A DNA stretch of 64,000 bases from Rhodobacter ferrooxidans (GCF_000176015.1 NZ_ACYY01000006.1:119979-183978); one strand, 5' to 3'. Numbered from the stretch's first letter, positions 9,476 to 18,506 are shown. Program-made: numbers and translations. Notes: generated by a model not told the origin, from the letters alone.

Positions 9476-9943
9476 ATGCGCTGCCCATTTTGCGGCAATA
9501 TTGATACCCAGGTGAAGGACAGCCGCCCGGCCGAGGATCACGTCTCGATCCGTCGCCGCCGGTTCTGCCCGGCCTGTGGCGGGCGCTTCACCACCTACGA
9601 GCGGGTGCAGTTGCGTGACCTCGTGGTGATCAAATCCTCGGGCAAACGCGAGGATTTCGACCGCTCGAAGCTGGAGCGCGCCATCCGCATCGCCATGCAG
9701 AAACGCCCGATTGATCCCGAACGCATCGACCAGATGATCTCGGGCATCGTGCGGCGGCTGGAATCCTTGGGCGAGACCGACATCCCCTCGCGCACCATCG
9801 GGGATATCGTGATGGAAAGCCTCGCACGGATCGACACCGTGGCCTATGTGCGGTTTGCCAGCGTTTACAAGAACTTCCAGGCAGCGGACGATTTCGACAA
9901 ATTCGTTTCCGAGCTGCGCCCCGCGGGTGCGCCGGAAGAGTGA
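9476..9943 (+). CDS. nrdR: Transcriptional repressor NrdR
   Basis: The 155-residue protein is the ATP/dATP-sensing repressor of ribonucleotide reductase genes. It starts MRCPFCGN with a four-cysteine zinc ribbon (C3, C6, and the pair in [13 protein letters not shown]), followed by the ATP-cone domain ([21 protein letters not shown] ... [13 protein letters not shown]). The start follows a strong AAGGGGGG element. It overlaps ribD by four bases (GTGA), the nrdR-ribD coupling common in proteobacteria. Confidence 0.97.
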   Translation: MRCPFCGNIDTQVKDSRPAEDHVSIRRRRFCPACGGRFTTYERVQLRDLVVIKSSGKREDFDRSKLERAIRIAMQKRPIDPERIDQMISGIVRRLESLGETDIPSRTIGDIVMESLARIDTVAYVRFASVYKNFQAADDFDKFVSELRPAGAPEE

Positions 9944-11031
9944 GCGATAGCGCCCACATGGCCCATGCCCTTGCGCTTGCCGCGCGGGGGCTTGGGCGCG
10001 CCTGGCCCAACCCGGCGGTGGGCTGTGTGATTGTCGCCGGGGGCAGGGTGGTCGGGCGCGGCCATACCCAGCCCGGCGGGCGGCCACATGCCGAGGTGAT
10101 GGCGCTGCATCAGGCGGGTGCCTTGGCCCGCGGTGCCACCGCCTATGTGACGCTGGAACCCTGCGCCCATCACGGCCACACCCCGCCCTGCGCCGAAGCC
10201 CTGATCGCCGCCGGGGTGGCGCGGGTGGTCACAGCGCTGACCGACCCCGACCCGCGGGTGTCCGGCAAGGGCCACGCGCTGCTGCGCGCCGCCGGGATTG
10301 CTGTTACCGAAGGGGTTCTGCCAGCCGAGGCGACGGCGGCCAATGCGGGATTTCTGAAGCGCGTCACGCAAGGCCTGCCCTTCGTCACCCTGAAACTTGC
10401 CACCAGCCTTGATGGCCGCATCGCCACCGAAACCGGCGAGTCGCGCTGGATCACCGGTGCCTTGTCGCGCCGCGCCGGGCACGCGCTGCGGCTTTCCCAT
10501 GACGCGGTGATGGTCGGCGCTGGCACGGCATTGGCCGACAACCCCGACCTGACCGCCCGTGGCCTTGGCGCCAACCATCAGCCGGTGCGCATCGTCATCG
10601 ACAGCCGGTTGCGCCATTCGCCGCAAAGCCGCCTGGGCCAGACCACCCGGACAGCGCCGGTCTGGCTGTGCCACACCGAAGCCGCCCCGGTGGATGCCCG
10701 CCAGGCCTGGGAAGCCACCGGTGCCCGGCTGATCTTCTGCCCGGCCACACCCGAAGGCCACGTCGCCCTGCCCGAAGCCCTGCGCAATCTGGCCGATCTC
10801 GGCCTGACCCGCATCCTGTGCGAAGGTGGGGCGCAACTGGCCGCCAGCCTGATCCGCGACCGGCTGGCGGATGAGCTGGCGCTGTTCGGCGCGGGCAGCC
10901 TGCTGGGTGCCGAGGGCCTTGCCGCCATCGGCCCGCTGGCGCTGCGCCACCTGACCGACGCGCCGCGCCTGCACCTGCTGGAAACCCATCCGATCGGCGA
11001 AGACAGCCTCAGCCGCTGGCGCTTTTCCTGA
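9940..11031 (+). CDS. ribD: Bifunctional riboflavin deaminase/reductase RibD
   Basis: This 363-residue enzyme carries out the second and third steps of riboflavin synthesis. The N-terminal deaminase shows the zinc site HAEVMAL and [15 protein letters not shown]. The C-terminal reductase starts near [25 protein letters not shown] and includes [17 protein letters not shown]. The GTG start overlaps the nrdR stop by four bases; an internal ATG at 9958 would remove residues conserved in the family. The next riboflavin genes (ribE, ribBA, ribH) do not follow, because the locus ends here against convergent gloA. Confidence 0.95.
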   Translation: MSDSAHMAHALALAARGLGRAWPNPAVGCVIVAGGRVVGRGHTQPGGRPHAEVMALHQAGALARGATAYVTLEPCAHHGHTPPCAEALIAAGVARVVTALTDPDPRVSGKGHALLRAAGIAVTEGVLPAEATAANAGFLKRVTQGLPFVTLKLATSLDGRIATETGESRWITGALSRRAGHALRLSHDAVMVGAGTALADNPDLTARGLGANHQPVRIVIDSRLRHSPQSRLGQTTRTAPVWLCHTEAAPVDARQAWEATGARLIFCPATPEGHVALPEALRNLADLGLTRILCEGGAQLAASLIRDRLADELALFGAGSLLGAEGLAAIGPLALRHLTDAPRLHLLETHPIGEDSLSRWRFS

Positions 11032-11041
11032 ACCGCACGGG

Positions 11042-11074
11042 TTTCATCTGTTCCCAAATATCCCCGCCGGAGGC
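11042..11074 (+). repeat. 3'-end motif copy 1 (GCCGGAGGC type)
   Basis: CATCTGTTC, AAATATCCCC and GCCGGAGGC follow the ribD stop by 10 bases in the same orientation as ribD. It belongs to a nine-copy family in this window (see findings) and probably acts at the transcript end. Confidence 0.75.
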
Positions 11075-11084
11075 CCGGCAGTGG

Positions 11085-11513
11085 TCACCAGTGCCCGGTG
11101 TTGCCCATCGAGAGCCACGGCTCGGCCGGTGCCAGCGCCGCACCGATCTGCAACAGTTCCACCGAGATGTTGTCGGGGCTGCGCACAAAGGCCATGCGGC
11201 CATCGCGCGGCGGGCGGTTGATCACCACGCCGTTGGCCGCCAGATGCGCGCACATCGCGTAGATGTCGCCCACCCCATAAGCCAGATGCCCAAAATGCCG
11301 CGAATCCGACGGCAGGCCGGCATCGCCATCCCAGTTGAAGGTCAGTTCCACCGGACATTCCGGCTGGCCGGGCGGTGACAGAAACACCAGCGTGAACCGC
11401 CCGCCCTCGTTGTCGATCCGCCGGGTCTCTTCCAGCCCCAGCAGCTTGTAGAAGGCGATGGATTTCTCCAGGTCCAGCACCCGGACCATGGTGTGAAGAT
11501 ATCTGACTTGCAT
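11085..11513 (-). CDS. gloA: Lactoylglutathione lyase (glyoxalase I)
   Basis: The 142-residue protein has the vicinal-oxygen-chelate fold of glyoxalase I, which converts the methylglyoxal-glutathione hemithioacetal to S-lactoylglutathione. Metal ligands are in family positions: H8 (LHTMVRV), the glutamate in PVELTFNWD, the histidine in GHLAYGV and the glutamate in NISVELLQ. The motif IAFYKLLGLEETRR is typical. It lies downstream of the Slam gene on the same strand, 69 bases away, and converges on ribD. Confidence 0.93.
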   Translation of the reverse strand: MQVRYLHTMVRVLDLEKSIAFYKLLGLEETRRIDNEGGRFTLVFLSPPGQPECPVELTFNWDGDAGLPSDSRHFGHLAYGVGDIYAMCAHLAANGVVINRPPRDGRMAFVRSPDNISVELLQIGAALAPAEPWLSMGNTGHW

Positions 11514-11582
11514 GGCTTTCTCCCTTTGCCCGCTATCCTAGCACGCAATCGCGCCAAGGCGAGGGGGGCTATGGCGAGGGGC

Positions 11583-13004
11583 TCAGAACGTCGATTTCAG
11601 CCCGAAGGCCACGCCGATGTCCTGCTGCTCGAACCGGCTGACATTCGACCAGTTGTGCCCGGCGGAAAAGGTGATGCTGGGGGCAAAGCCCATCACCGCC
11701 GCCTGCGGCAGCACCATCTCGACCGTGGCGGTCAGGCGGTTGTCCTGCCGTGGGCCATCGCCAAACAGACTGCCGGTGAAGGTTTGCGGATAGTGCCGTG
11801 CCGCGGCGGCCAGCCCCAGCGTCACCTCGGCCGGGCCGACCGGCTGGCCCAGGGCATAGCTGACGGCCGCGTTGATGCTGCGGTATTCGGCCCGGCGCGA
11901 GGTGCTGTCGGTGCCGCTGACCCCCAGCACCAGCGCCAGCGTGCCGCCCCCCGCCAGCCGCCGCACCACTTGCCCCTGCAGGCTGGCCAGCAGCGTCCGG
12001 CTGTCGTCGCGCTCGCTGTAGCCCTGTTCCAGCGCACCGCTCACCTGCGCCTGCGCCGCCGCCCCCAGCGCAAAGCTGCGCGCCAGATCAAGCCGGCCAT
12101 AGCGGCTCATCGGGCTGCCGCCATACCAGGTCTTGCCCGCCGTCAGCCCGTAATTCCACTGGCCATTGCCCGCAGCCTGCCGCTGCTGGCGCAGCGATAC
12201 CTCCAGCGCCCCAAAGGCGAAATCGCTGCCCTTGGTGCCGGTGGCTTCGGTCAGCCGCCGCGCCGCGTCGCTTAACGCATAGGTCGCGCCAAAGGCCCGC
12301 AAGCCCAGGCTGGTCAGGTGCTGCGGCCCTGAAGCAATCCGGTAACTGGTCGAGACGTCCAGCGTCGCCTCCAGCCCCGACAGCGCCAGCGCATCGGGCG
12401 ACAACAGCGCGCCGGTGGGCTGGCCGTCGATGGTCAGCCGCTGGTCCTGACTGCCGCCGTTGATGTTGGACGACGGCGCCAGGGCAAAGCTGAAGCGGTT
12501 CGCCCAGCGGTTCTGCGCCGTGATGTTGCGATACCCCGCCACGGCCTCGGCCTGTTCTTCGGGCGAGCTGGCGGCATCAGAGGCCCGGCGCAGCCAGAAC
12601 CCGGCCCGCGTCAACTGCCCCGCCTCATAGGCGCTTTTGGCCGCCAGCCGGGCTGCGGCAAAACGCAGGCGCGGGTTGCCCTTGGCCAGCGCAAAGGCCC
12701 GCACCGCCGCCGTGCGCGCCTGATCGGGGTGCTGCAGCGCCACCTCGGCCCAGCCCAGCAGCATCAGTGCGTCAATATCGCCCGGATCGCGCTGCAACAG
12801 CCCGCGCGCCAGAGCCGCCGTCAGCCCGGGCTTGCCGTCTTGCAGCGATTGCACCGCAAGTGCCCGACTGTCGGCAATGCTCAGCGTCAGGGTTTCCGCC
12901 GCATCCGCCGCCCGCACCGCCCCCACACCCAGATCCGCCGCCAGCACCGGCACCAGCGCCAGAACCAGCGCCGCACCGCGCAGGGACGGGATCAATTGGC
13001 GCAC
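11583..13004 (-). CDS. Surface lipoprotein assembly modifier (Slam)-like outer-membrane protein
   Basis: This 473-residue protein starts with a signal peptide (MRQLIPSLRGAALVLALVPVLA...), has an alpha-helical TPR-like region at about 45-165 (GLLQRDPGDIDALMLLGWAEVALQHPDQA, then AAKSAYEAGQLTRAGFWLRRA), and ends in a roughly 300-residue beta-rich domain with alternating hydrophobic strands and a terminal aromatic (GVAFGLKSTF). TPR plus a DUF560-type barrel is the architecture of Slam translocons, which flip lipoproteins to the outer leaflet of the outer membrane. Its start overlaps by 13 bases the end of a TbpB-like lipoprotein gene, which is the classic Slam cargo arrangement. Substrate specificity is inferred from that pairing only. 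Confidence 0.8.
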   Translation of the reverse strand: MRQLIPSLRGAALVLALVPVLAADLGVGAVRAADAAETLTLSIADSRALAVQSLQDGKPGLTAALARGLLQRDPGDIDALMLLGWAEVALQHPDQARTAAVRAFALAKGNPRLRFAAARLAAKSAYEAGQLTRAGFWLRRASDAASSPEEQAEAVAGYRNITAQNRWANRFSFALAPSSNINGGSQDQRLTIDGQPTGALLSPDALALSGLEATLDVSTSYRIASGPQHLTSLGLRAFGATYALSDAARRLTEATGTKGSDFAFGALEVSLRQQRQAAGNGQWNYGLTAGKTWYGGSPMSRYGRLDLARSFALGAAAQAQVSGALEQGYSERDDSRTLLASLQGQVVRRLAGGGTLALVLGVSGTDSTSRRAEYRSINAAVSYALGQPVGPAEVTLGLAAAARHYPQTFTGSLFGDGPRQDNRLTATVEMVLPQAAVMGFAPSITFSAGHNWSNVSRFEQQDIGVAFGLKSTF

Positions 13005-13897
13005 GGAACTCCTGTCGGGTTCGGATTGGGCGGCGAGAAGGTATCGACGCAGGAAATCGCGAAGGCCCCCTGTTCCACCAGCGCCGCAATGTCGGGGTCG
13101 GGCTGGAACACCAGCACGGCGGCGACGTCATTGGCATTGCGGCCACCGAAGATGCCGCCATATTCCCCGACATCATTCAGCGACGAGCTGGAGAACTGCT
13201 GCACGGTTCCGGCAAAGGTGCCGTCTTCAGCGATATCGGTGATCTGCAAGAAGACGTCGCGCAGCGGGGTCGCGGTATCGACGATGCTGCGGTTGATGAC
13301 GCCGCCGTTCAGCCGGTCGTTGGTGAAATCGGCGTTGACCTGCACGGTGCCCTGGGTGCGCAGTGGTGCCACGGCGTCCAACGGACCGCTGGCCCCGAGC
13401 CCGGTGTTCAACACCCCGGCATAGGTGCCGGTATAGGTGGCCAGGCCACTGGTCGGCCGGGTATAGGCGCCATCGCGGGCATAGATGCCGCCAACCACGG
13501 TATTGGCGAACTGGCCGCCATCTCCGACAGCACCGGCAATCACGTTGCCGCTTTTGCGGAACAGGCCGATGAAGGACCGGTGCGTGCTGGCTTCCTGAAA
13601 GGTGTAGGCCTGATAGCCGGGCACATCCAGCGCCCGGGCCGCGGCATCGCGGGTGAAGGTGCCGGAAATCGGCGAGGCATCCAGCTGATCCATGTTGACG
13701 GTCAGCGTTTCGGCCGCCGCATTGTAGGTGGCTGCGGTCACGTCACGCCGCAACGCTTCGGGAATCTCTGCCGTCGATCCACCACCACCGCCGCCGCCGC
13801 CACCACCGCCGTCCGGCCCGCCATTGTTCAGCGGGTTGCCGCTGCAGGCGGCCAAGGCAAACAGCAACGCCATCGGCGCAAGATCACGAAATTCCAT
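12992..13897 (-). CDS. Slam-dependent surface lipoprotein, TbpB-like barrel domain
   Basis: This is a 301-residue lipoprotein with a type II signal (MALLFALAACSGN; lipidated Cys in LAAC), a poly-glycine stretch of eleven residues (positions about 30-42) and a C-terminal eight-strand barrel-like half. The segment GEYGGIFGGRNANDVAAVLVF resembles the G-x-F-G-G..A-x-E-x-x-G signature of transferrin-binding-protein B / factor-H-binding-protein barrels. The poly-Gly linker would tether the fold away from the membrane. It is the first gene of a two-gene operon with the Slam protein. Ligand unknown: iron carrier, heme or complement factors are known for the family, but nothing here identifies one. 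The start at 13897 is fixed by the lipobox position. Confidence 0.78.
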   Translation of the reverse strand: MEFRDLAPMALLFALAACSGNPLNNGGPDGGGGGGGGGGGSTAEIPEALRRDVTAATYNAAAETLTVNMDQLDASPISGTFTRDAAARALDVPGYQAYTFQEASTHRSFIGLFRKSGNVIAGAVGDGGQFANTVVGGIYARDGAYTRPTSGLATYTGTYAGVLNTGLGASGPLDAVAPLRTQGTVQVNADFTNDRLNGGVINRSIVDTATPLRDVFLQITDIAEDGTFAGTVQQFSSSSLNDVGEYGGIFGGRNANDVAAVLVFQPDPDIAALVEQGAFAISCVDTFSPPNPNPTGVPCAN

Positions 13898-14083
13898 GGA
13901 TATACTGCCCGCTCGTTTGTTGGTTTTGCCTAAAATCCTGCCCAATCCGGGCGTGCAAGTCAATCCGGCCCGCCGCAGCCGCCGGTTTTGATGCAAAAAG
14001 GTCGCGCGGGTGTATTCCGCTTTGCGCCATCCTGCCGCATCTCGTATGCTGCGGCAAAACCACCCATAGATGTAGAGGCCCCG

Positions 14084-14989
14084 ATGCCGCTTTCCCCCGA
14101 CCAGCTTGCCGAGATCGAAGCCGCCCGCGCCAACCCGCTGCCCACCCTGCGCGCCACCTCGCCGGGCATGGAGGCGCATCTTTACCGGGCGCATCAGGTG
14201 CTGGACCACGGCTTCATCCGCGTGGTCGACTACATGGGCGACGACGCCGCCATCGTGCAGGCCGCCCGGGTGTCCTATGGCGCCGGCACCAAGCATGTGC
14301 AGAACGACGAGGGGCTGATCCGCTATCTGATGCGGCACTGGCACTCCACCCCGTTCGAGATGTGCGAGATCAAGCTGCACGTCAAACTGCCGGTCTTCGT
14401 CGCCCGCCAGTGGATCCGCCACCGCACCGCCAACGTCAACGAATACTCGGCCCGCTATTCGATCCTCGACCGCGAGTTCTACATTCCCGCCCCCGAACAT
14501 CTGGCGGCGCAATCGGTGGTCAACAACCAGGGCCGCGGCGAAGTGTTGACCGGGGCCGAATCCGCCCGGGTGCTGGAGATGCTGAAATCCGACGCCAACC
14601 GCGCCTATGACCATTACGAGGCGATGCTGAGCCAGAATGGCCAATTGGGTCTGGCCCGCGAACTGGCCCGGATGAACCTGCCCGCCAATATCTATACCCA
14701 ATGGTATTGGAAGGTCGATCTGCACAACCTGTTCCACTTCCTGCGCCTGCGCGCCGACGAGCACGCCCAATACGAAATCCGCGTCTATGCCCAGGCGATT
14801 GCCGATTGCGTGCGCGACTGGGTGCCCTTGGCCTATGCCGCGTTCGAGGATTACCGGATGGGGGGGGTGACACTGTCGGGCAAGGCGATTGCGGTGTTGA
14901 AGAGAAGGCTTGCGGGTGAGGTTGTGGGGCAGGTTGATTCAGGTATGAGCAAGGGGGAATGGCGGGAGTTTTTGGAGGTTTGGGGGTGA
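14084..14989 (+). CDS. thyX: Flavin-dependent thymidylate synthase ThyX
   Basis: The 301-residue enzyme makes dTMP from dUMP using FAD and methylene-tetrahydrofolate. The ThyX motif RHRTANVNEYSARYS (RHR-x7-S) is at about residues 122-136; the substrate-binding NLFHFLRLRADEHAQYEIR follows. The start follows a TAGAGG element at 14073. It is divergent from the lipoprotein gene (186 bases) and overlaps the next gene by four bases (GTGA), which is odd because that gene is AT-rich and unrelated. Confidence 0.96.
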   Translation: MPLSPDQLAEIEAARANPLPTLRATSPGMEAHLYRAHQVLDHGFIRVVDYMGDDAAIVQAARVSYGAGTKHVQNDEGLIRYLMRHWHSTPFEMCEIKLHVKLPVFVARQWIRHRTANVNEYSARYSILDREFYIPAPEHLAAQSVVNNQGRGEVLTGAESARVLEMLKSDANRAYDHYEAMLSQNGQLGLARELARMNLPANIYTQWYWKVDLHNLFHFLRLRADEHAQYEIRVYAQAIADCVRDWVPLAYAAFEDYRMGGVTLSGKAIAVLKRRLAGEVVGQVDSGMSKGEWREFLEVWG

Positions 14990-15963
14990 CGTCAAAATCG
15001 CGGTCCTTCGAGTTATTAGTTGGACGTATATTGTCGCTTTCTCGGGACAGCGTAGCAAACGTCATTTGTGACGATCGAGTTATCGACCCAGATGGTGAAG
15101 GAAGAACTCGTCAAGTTGACATTACATATAAACGGAATGAAGCTTTAGTTCACGTCGAGTGCCGGGATCACAAGTCTCCACAGGATGTGCAGTGGATTGA
15201 AGAACTTATTGGCCGAAGAGCTAGCTTAAACCCGGATATAATGATCGGGGTATCATCAAGCGGATTTACCCATTTAGCTTTGAAGAAGGCGGAATCACAC
15301 GGCATAATCCTGCGATCAGTCCTATCTGTCACAGACGATGAAATCTTAAGTTGGGGTTGCGAGGTTATAATCACAGTCCTTTTTATTCGTTTTGATTGCT
15401 TAAATTTAGTTTTGTCATCTAGATCGAAGCTCTTGGGTGTTGACTTCTCTCATTTTTGGTTGGAAATTGTGGGTCGGCGACAACTTGGAGATTGGCTTTC
15501 AAACATCGCTCTTCAATTCAAAGATCTAGGTAGAGGCGAGACACTACCATTCATCGCAAAGGTAAGCACGCCTACACATTATCTGCTGAATCCAATCCTC
15601 TCGAAAATTTCAGAAATCGAAATTCATAGCTTTGTAACCGGTGTCAGGCAGGATTTTCGAATGTCTTCTGCTTTGGTGTCGAGTGAAGAGATTGGTTCTT
15701 CTGCAGAAGACACTGTTGTATTTGGTTTTGGTAGAAGCGGCACCGAGTTGCATCTTTCAACTGGTACTTTTAGATGGGCGCTCGATTTCTCAAAGATACT
15801 ATACCCGAAGGATTGTTTTTTTTCGGGTGAGGTTCAAATAGATTTCGGAGAACCCCGCCCAATGGATGGGGTGTTTATAATGGGAATGGACGCCACAAAA
15901 GCGCCAGAAATGACGATACCCATCGTGCGCCAGCAAGCGTATGGCGCGTTCCAAACCTCCTAA
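14986..15963 (+). CDS. Restriction-endonuclease-like (Mrr-type PD-(D/E)XK) protein, AT-rich
   Basis: This 325-residue protein has an N-terminal Mrr-like nuclease fold: RQVDITYKRN, then VHVECRDHKSPQDVQWIEEL, then NPDIMIGVSSSGFTHLALKKAE. In the family the core reads D...E-x-K; here it is D, then E-C-R, so the catalytic lysine is an arginine, with a lysine two residues on. The C-terminal 200 residues are not recognisable. The start is the GTG at 14986 with GGAGG at 14974-14978, overlapping the thyX stop, so translation is coupled. Composition differs sharply from neighbours: the line 15241-15300 is 26/60 G+C. I read this as a horizontally acquired defence-type or decayed nuclease gene; cleavage activity is uncertain. 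Confidence 0.75.
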   Translation: MTSKSRSFELLVGRILSLSRDSVANVICDDRVIDPDGEGRTRQVDITYKRNEALVHVECRDHKSPQDVQWIEELIGRRASLNPDIMIGVSSSGFTHLALKKAESHGIILRSVLSVTDDEILSWGCEVIITVLFIRFDCLNLVLSSRSKLLGVDFSHFWLEIVGRRQLGDWLSNIALQFKDLGRGETLPFIAKVSTPTHYLLNPILSKISEIEIHSFVTGVRQDFRMSSALVSSEEIGSSAEDTVVFGFGRSGTELHLSTGTFRWALDFSKILYPKDCFFSGEVQIDFGEPRPMDGVFIMGMDATKAPEMTIPIVRQQAYGAFQTS

Positions 15964-15970
15964 CCACGCC

Positions 15971-15997
15971 GTCAGATTTGCCCAAAGCAAATCTGAC
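15971..15997 (+). terminator. Hairpin after the nuclease-like gene
   Basis: An 11-bp perfect stem with a five-base loop begins seven bases past the stop codon at 15961-15963. No strong T-run follows, so a termination role is likely but not proven. Confidence 0.5.
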
Positions 15998-16120
15998 CGC
16001 GCCCGACCCGCCCCCCGGGGGCGGGCGCGATTTATCGCCCCCACCCCCGCGTGCCGGTCGCGGTCAGATTTGCACCCCGGCGTCGTGCCAAGCCCACCCC
16101 CGGCCCTCGCAAGCGTGCTC

Positions 16121-16174
16121 GGGCGTTCGGTGGGAAAATGGTCCACTGGACCATTTTCTGATCCACCTCACCCC
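16121..16174 (+). repeat. Dyad repeat copy A
   Basis: GGGCGTTCGG, then a perfect 12-bp palindrome at 16134-16158 (arms GAAAATGGTCCA and TGGACCATTTTC around one C), then CCTCACCCC. It is one of four related copies (others at 18559, 23384 and 42144) with a changed but still paired stem. Confidence 0.8.
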
Positions 16175-16361
16175 AATCGGCGGTTGATCGCTTGTGCGCC
16201 TCCTCCCACCCCCGCCCCGCCGATTTCCCCGAAGACAACCCGAAAAACCCGTGCAATTATCACCTTGCGGCATTGGCCGCGCCCATTTTCCGACCCGCGT
16301 TTTTCCACAGCCCCTTGTGCCATCCGCAACCCTCCGTTGCACATTTCCAGTGAGCCCTTCC

Positions 16362-16688
16362 ATGCCCGACGCGATTTTGCTTTTCATCATCACCCTCTCC
16401 ACCATCGCCGGCGATTTCTGCATCAAGCTGGCCTCGGCCAAGCCCGACGGCTTGCGCACCGCCTGGTTCGTGGTCGGCGCGCTGCTGTATGGCCTGCCGG
16501 CCTTCGGCTGGTTCCAGCTGATGCGCAACCACTCGCTGGCGTCGGTGGCGGTGTTCTACTCGGGGGCGACGCTGGTGCTGATGGCCGCCCTAGGCACGCT
16601 GGTGTTCCGCGAAAGCTTTGGCCTGCGCGAGGGGCTGGGCGTGGCGCTGGCGCTGGCGGCGGTGGTGGTGATGCGCGGCGATGCCTAG
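16362..16688 (+). CDS. Small four-TM membrane protein, SMR/EamA-like
   Basis: This 108-residue protein has four hydrophobic helices: ILLFIITLSTIAGDFCIKLAS, FVVGALLYGLPAFGWFQLM, VAVFYSGATLVLMAALGTLVF and LGVALALAAVVVM. The size and the motif FRESFGLREGLGVALALAAVVVM resemble half of an EamA repeat or a small multidrug-resistance protein. The membrane glutamate of true SMR pumps is absent from helix 1, so drug efflux should not be assumed. It is followed 51 bases later by the DUF2177 gene and may be co-transcribed with it. Confidence 0.78.
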   Translation: MPDAILLFIITLSTIAGDFCIKLASAKPDGLRTAWFVVGALLYGLPAFGWFQLMRNHSLASVAVFYSGATLVLMAALGTLVFRESFGLREGLGVALALAAVVVMRGDA

Positions 16689-16739
16689 CTCTGGTCTTTG
16701 CCGCCGCGCACCCTAAGTCCTTGGCAAAAGGAGATCCAC

Positions 16740-17135
16740 ATGCCCCTCGCCATCCTCTACATTTCCACCACCATCGTTTTCCTCGTCCTCGACGGCATCA
16801 TGCTGGCGCTGGTGATGAAGCCGCTGTTCACCCGCCATATCGGCCCGCTGATGGCCGACCCGATGCGGGCCGCCCCCGCCGCCGCCTTCTATGCCGCCTA
16901 TGTCGCCGGGCTGCTGTATCTGGTGTCCTGGCCCGCGGTGAAGACCGGCGCGCCGGTGCTGATCCCGGCGCTGGTGCTCGGGTTGATGGCCTATGGCACC
17001 TACGAGTTCACCTCGCTGGCGATCATGAAGGACTGGCACCCGATGATGACCGCGGTGGACACCACCTGGGGCGGCGTGCTGACCGCGTTTTCCGCCTGGG
17101 CCGGGGTGGCGATCACCCGCTGGTTTTCCGGCTGA
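16740..17135 (+). CDS. DUF2177 family membrane protein
   Basis: This 131-residue protein has four predicted helices and the family's characteristic opening ILYISTTIVFLVLDGIMLAL, plus FYAAYVAGLLYLVSWPAV, MAYGTYEFTSLAIMKDWH and DTTWGGVLTAFSAW. Function is unknown in the family. The start follows AAAGGAG at 16727-16733. Its stop is six bases from the convergent rimO stop, so the two transcripts overlap in their 3' ends. Confidence 0.88.
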   Translation: MPLAILYISTTIVFLVLDGIMLALVMKPLFTRHIGPLMADPMRAAPAAAFYAAYVAGLLYLVSWPAVKTGAPVLIPALVLGLMAYGTYEFTSLAIMKDWHPMMTAVDTTWGGVLTAFSAWAGVAITRWFSG

Positions 17136-17141
17136 GGCGGG

Positions 17142-18506
17142 CTAGAGCCGCCCCCACAGGTCATAATCCCCGGCTTCTTCCACGGTGACCTCGACGATAT
17201 CCCCGGGCGTAAGCCCTTCAAAACCCTCGTCGATGAACAGGTTGCCGTCGATTTCGGGCGCATCGGCCATGGTGCGGCAGGTGGCGCCCTCGGCGTCCAC
17301 CGCATCGACGATGACCGGCAGCACCCGTCCGACCTTGGCCGCCAGCTTGGCCTCGGAGATCGCCTGGGCCTTCAGCATGAACCGCTCCCACCGCTCCTGC
17401 TTGACCTCGGGCGCCACATGGTCGGGCAGGGCGTTGGCCCGCGCGCCCTTGACGTTTTCGAATTGGAAGCAGCCGACGCGATCCAGTTGCGCTTCGTCCA
17501 TCCAGTCCAGCAGCACCTGAAACTCCGCATCGGTCTCGCCGGGGTAGCCGACGATGAAGGTGGAGCGCAGGGTGATGTCGGGGCAGAGGCTGCGCCAGGC
17601 GGCGATTTCGTCCAGGGTTTTCGCCGCCGCAGCGGGGCGGGCCATGCGCTTCAGCACGCCGGGGTCGGCATGCTGGAACGGGATGTCGAGGTAGGGCAGC
17701 ACGAGGCCCTCGGCCATCAGCGGAATCAGGTCGCGCACATGCGGGTACGGATAGACGTAATGCAGCCGCACCCAGGCGCCGAGTGACCCAAGATCGCGCG
17801 CCAGATCGGTGATATGGGCGCGGTGCCCCTTGTCGGTCGCGTGTTTCAGGTCCAGCCCGTAGGCCGAGGTGTCCTGGCTGATCACCAGAAGTTCCCGCAC
17901 CCCGGCAGCCACCAGCCGTTCCGCCTCGCGCACAATGGCATGGGCGGGGCGGCTGACCAGACGCCCACGCATGTCGGGGATGATGCAGAACTTGCAGGCG
18001 TGGTTGCAGCCTTCGGAGATTTTCAGATAGCTGTAATGCCGTGGTGTCAGGCTGACGGCACTGGCGGGCAGCAGGTCGATGAACGGGTCGGGACGCGGCG
18101 GCACGGCGCCATGCACGGCATCCAGCACCGCCTCGTATTGCTGCGGACCGGTAACCGCCAGCACCTTGGGGTGCGCGCCGGTGATGTAGCCCGCATCCGC
18201 CCCCAGACAGCCGGTCACGATCACCCGGCCGTTCTGCGCCAAGGCCTCGCCGATCGCCTCCAGGCTTTCGGCCTTGGCACTGTCGAGAAAGCCGCAGGTG
18301 TTGACGATCACCGCGTCGGCGCCCTGATAGTCGGCGCTGATCGCATAGCCCTCGGCCCGCAGCCGGGTCAGGATACGCTCGCTATCGACCAGCGCCTTGG
18401 GGCAGCCGAGGCTGACCATGCCGATGGTCGGCTGGCCTTCCCGGCGGGTTTCGGGAACGCTGGCATGCGCCAGATCGGGGCGGAGGTTGGGCGGGTTTTG
18501 TGACAT
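17142..18506 (-). CDS. rimO: Ribosomal protein S12 methylthiotransferase RimO
   Basis: The 454-residue radical-SAM enzyme methylthiolates Asp88-equivalent of ribosomal protein S12. The N-terminal MTTase domain begins [20 protein letters not shown] with cluster cysteines in [16 protein letters not shown] and VTGCLGAD. The radical-SAM motif is [18 protein letters not shown] (CxxxCxxC). A C-terminal TRAM-like domain ends the protein ([19 protein letters not shown]). The start is the ATG giving [11 protein letters not shown]; longer readings overlap the methyltransferase promoter and are not conserved sequence. Confidence 0.96.
   Translation of the reverse strand: MSQNPPNLRPDLAHASVPETRREGQPTIGMVSLGCPKALVDSERILTRLRAEGYAISADYQGADAVIVNTCGFLDSAKAESLEAIGEALAQNGRVIVTGCLGADAGYITGAHPKVLAVTGPQQYEAVLDAVHGAVPPRPDPFIDLLPASAVSLTPRHYSYLKISEGCNHACKFCIIPDMRGRLVSRPAHAIVREAERLVAAGVRELLVISQDTSAYGLDLKHATDKGHRAHITDLARDLGSLGAWVRLHYVYPYPHVRDLIPLMAEGLVLPYLDIPFQHADPGVLKRMARPAAAAKTLDEIAAWRSLCPDITLRSTFIVGYPGETDAEFQVLLDWMDEAQLDRVGCFQFENVKGARANALPDHVAPEVKQERWERFMLKAQAISEAKLAAKVGRVLPVIVDAVDAEGATCRTMADAPEIDGNLFIDEGFEGLTPGDIVEVTVEEAGDYDLWGRL

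Larger units (their letters stand above)
15964..16361. other. Non-coding spacer with nested inverted repeats
   Basis: This 398-base stretch after the AT-rich nuclease gene has no gene I can support. It holds a perfect 11-bp hairpin at 15971-15997 (arms GTCAGATTTGC and GCAAATCTGAC, loop CCAAA), eight bases after the stop and probably the terminator; a third copy of GTCAGATTTGC at 16063-16073; a GC-rich imperfect palindrome near 15999-16030; and dyad-repeat copy A. Confidence 0.7.
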
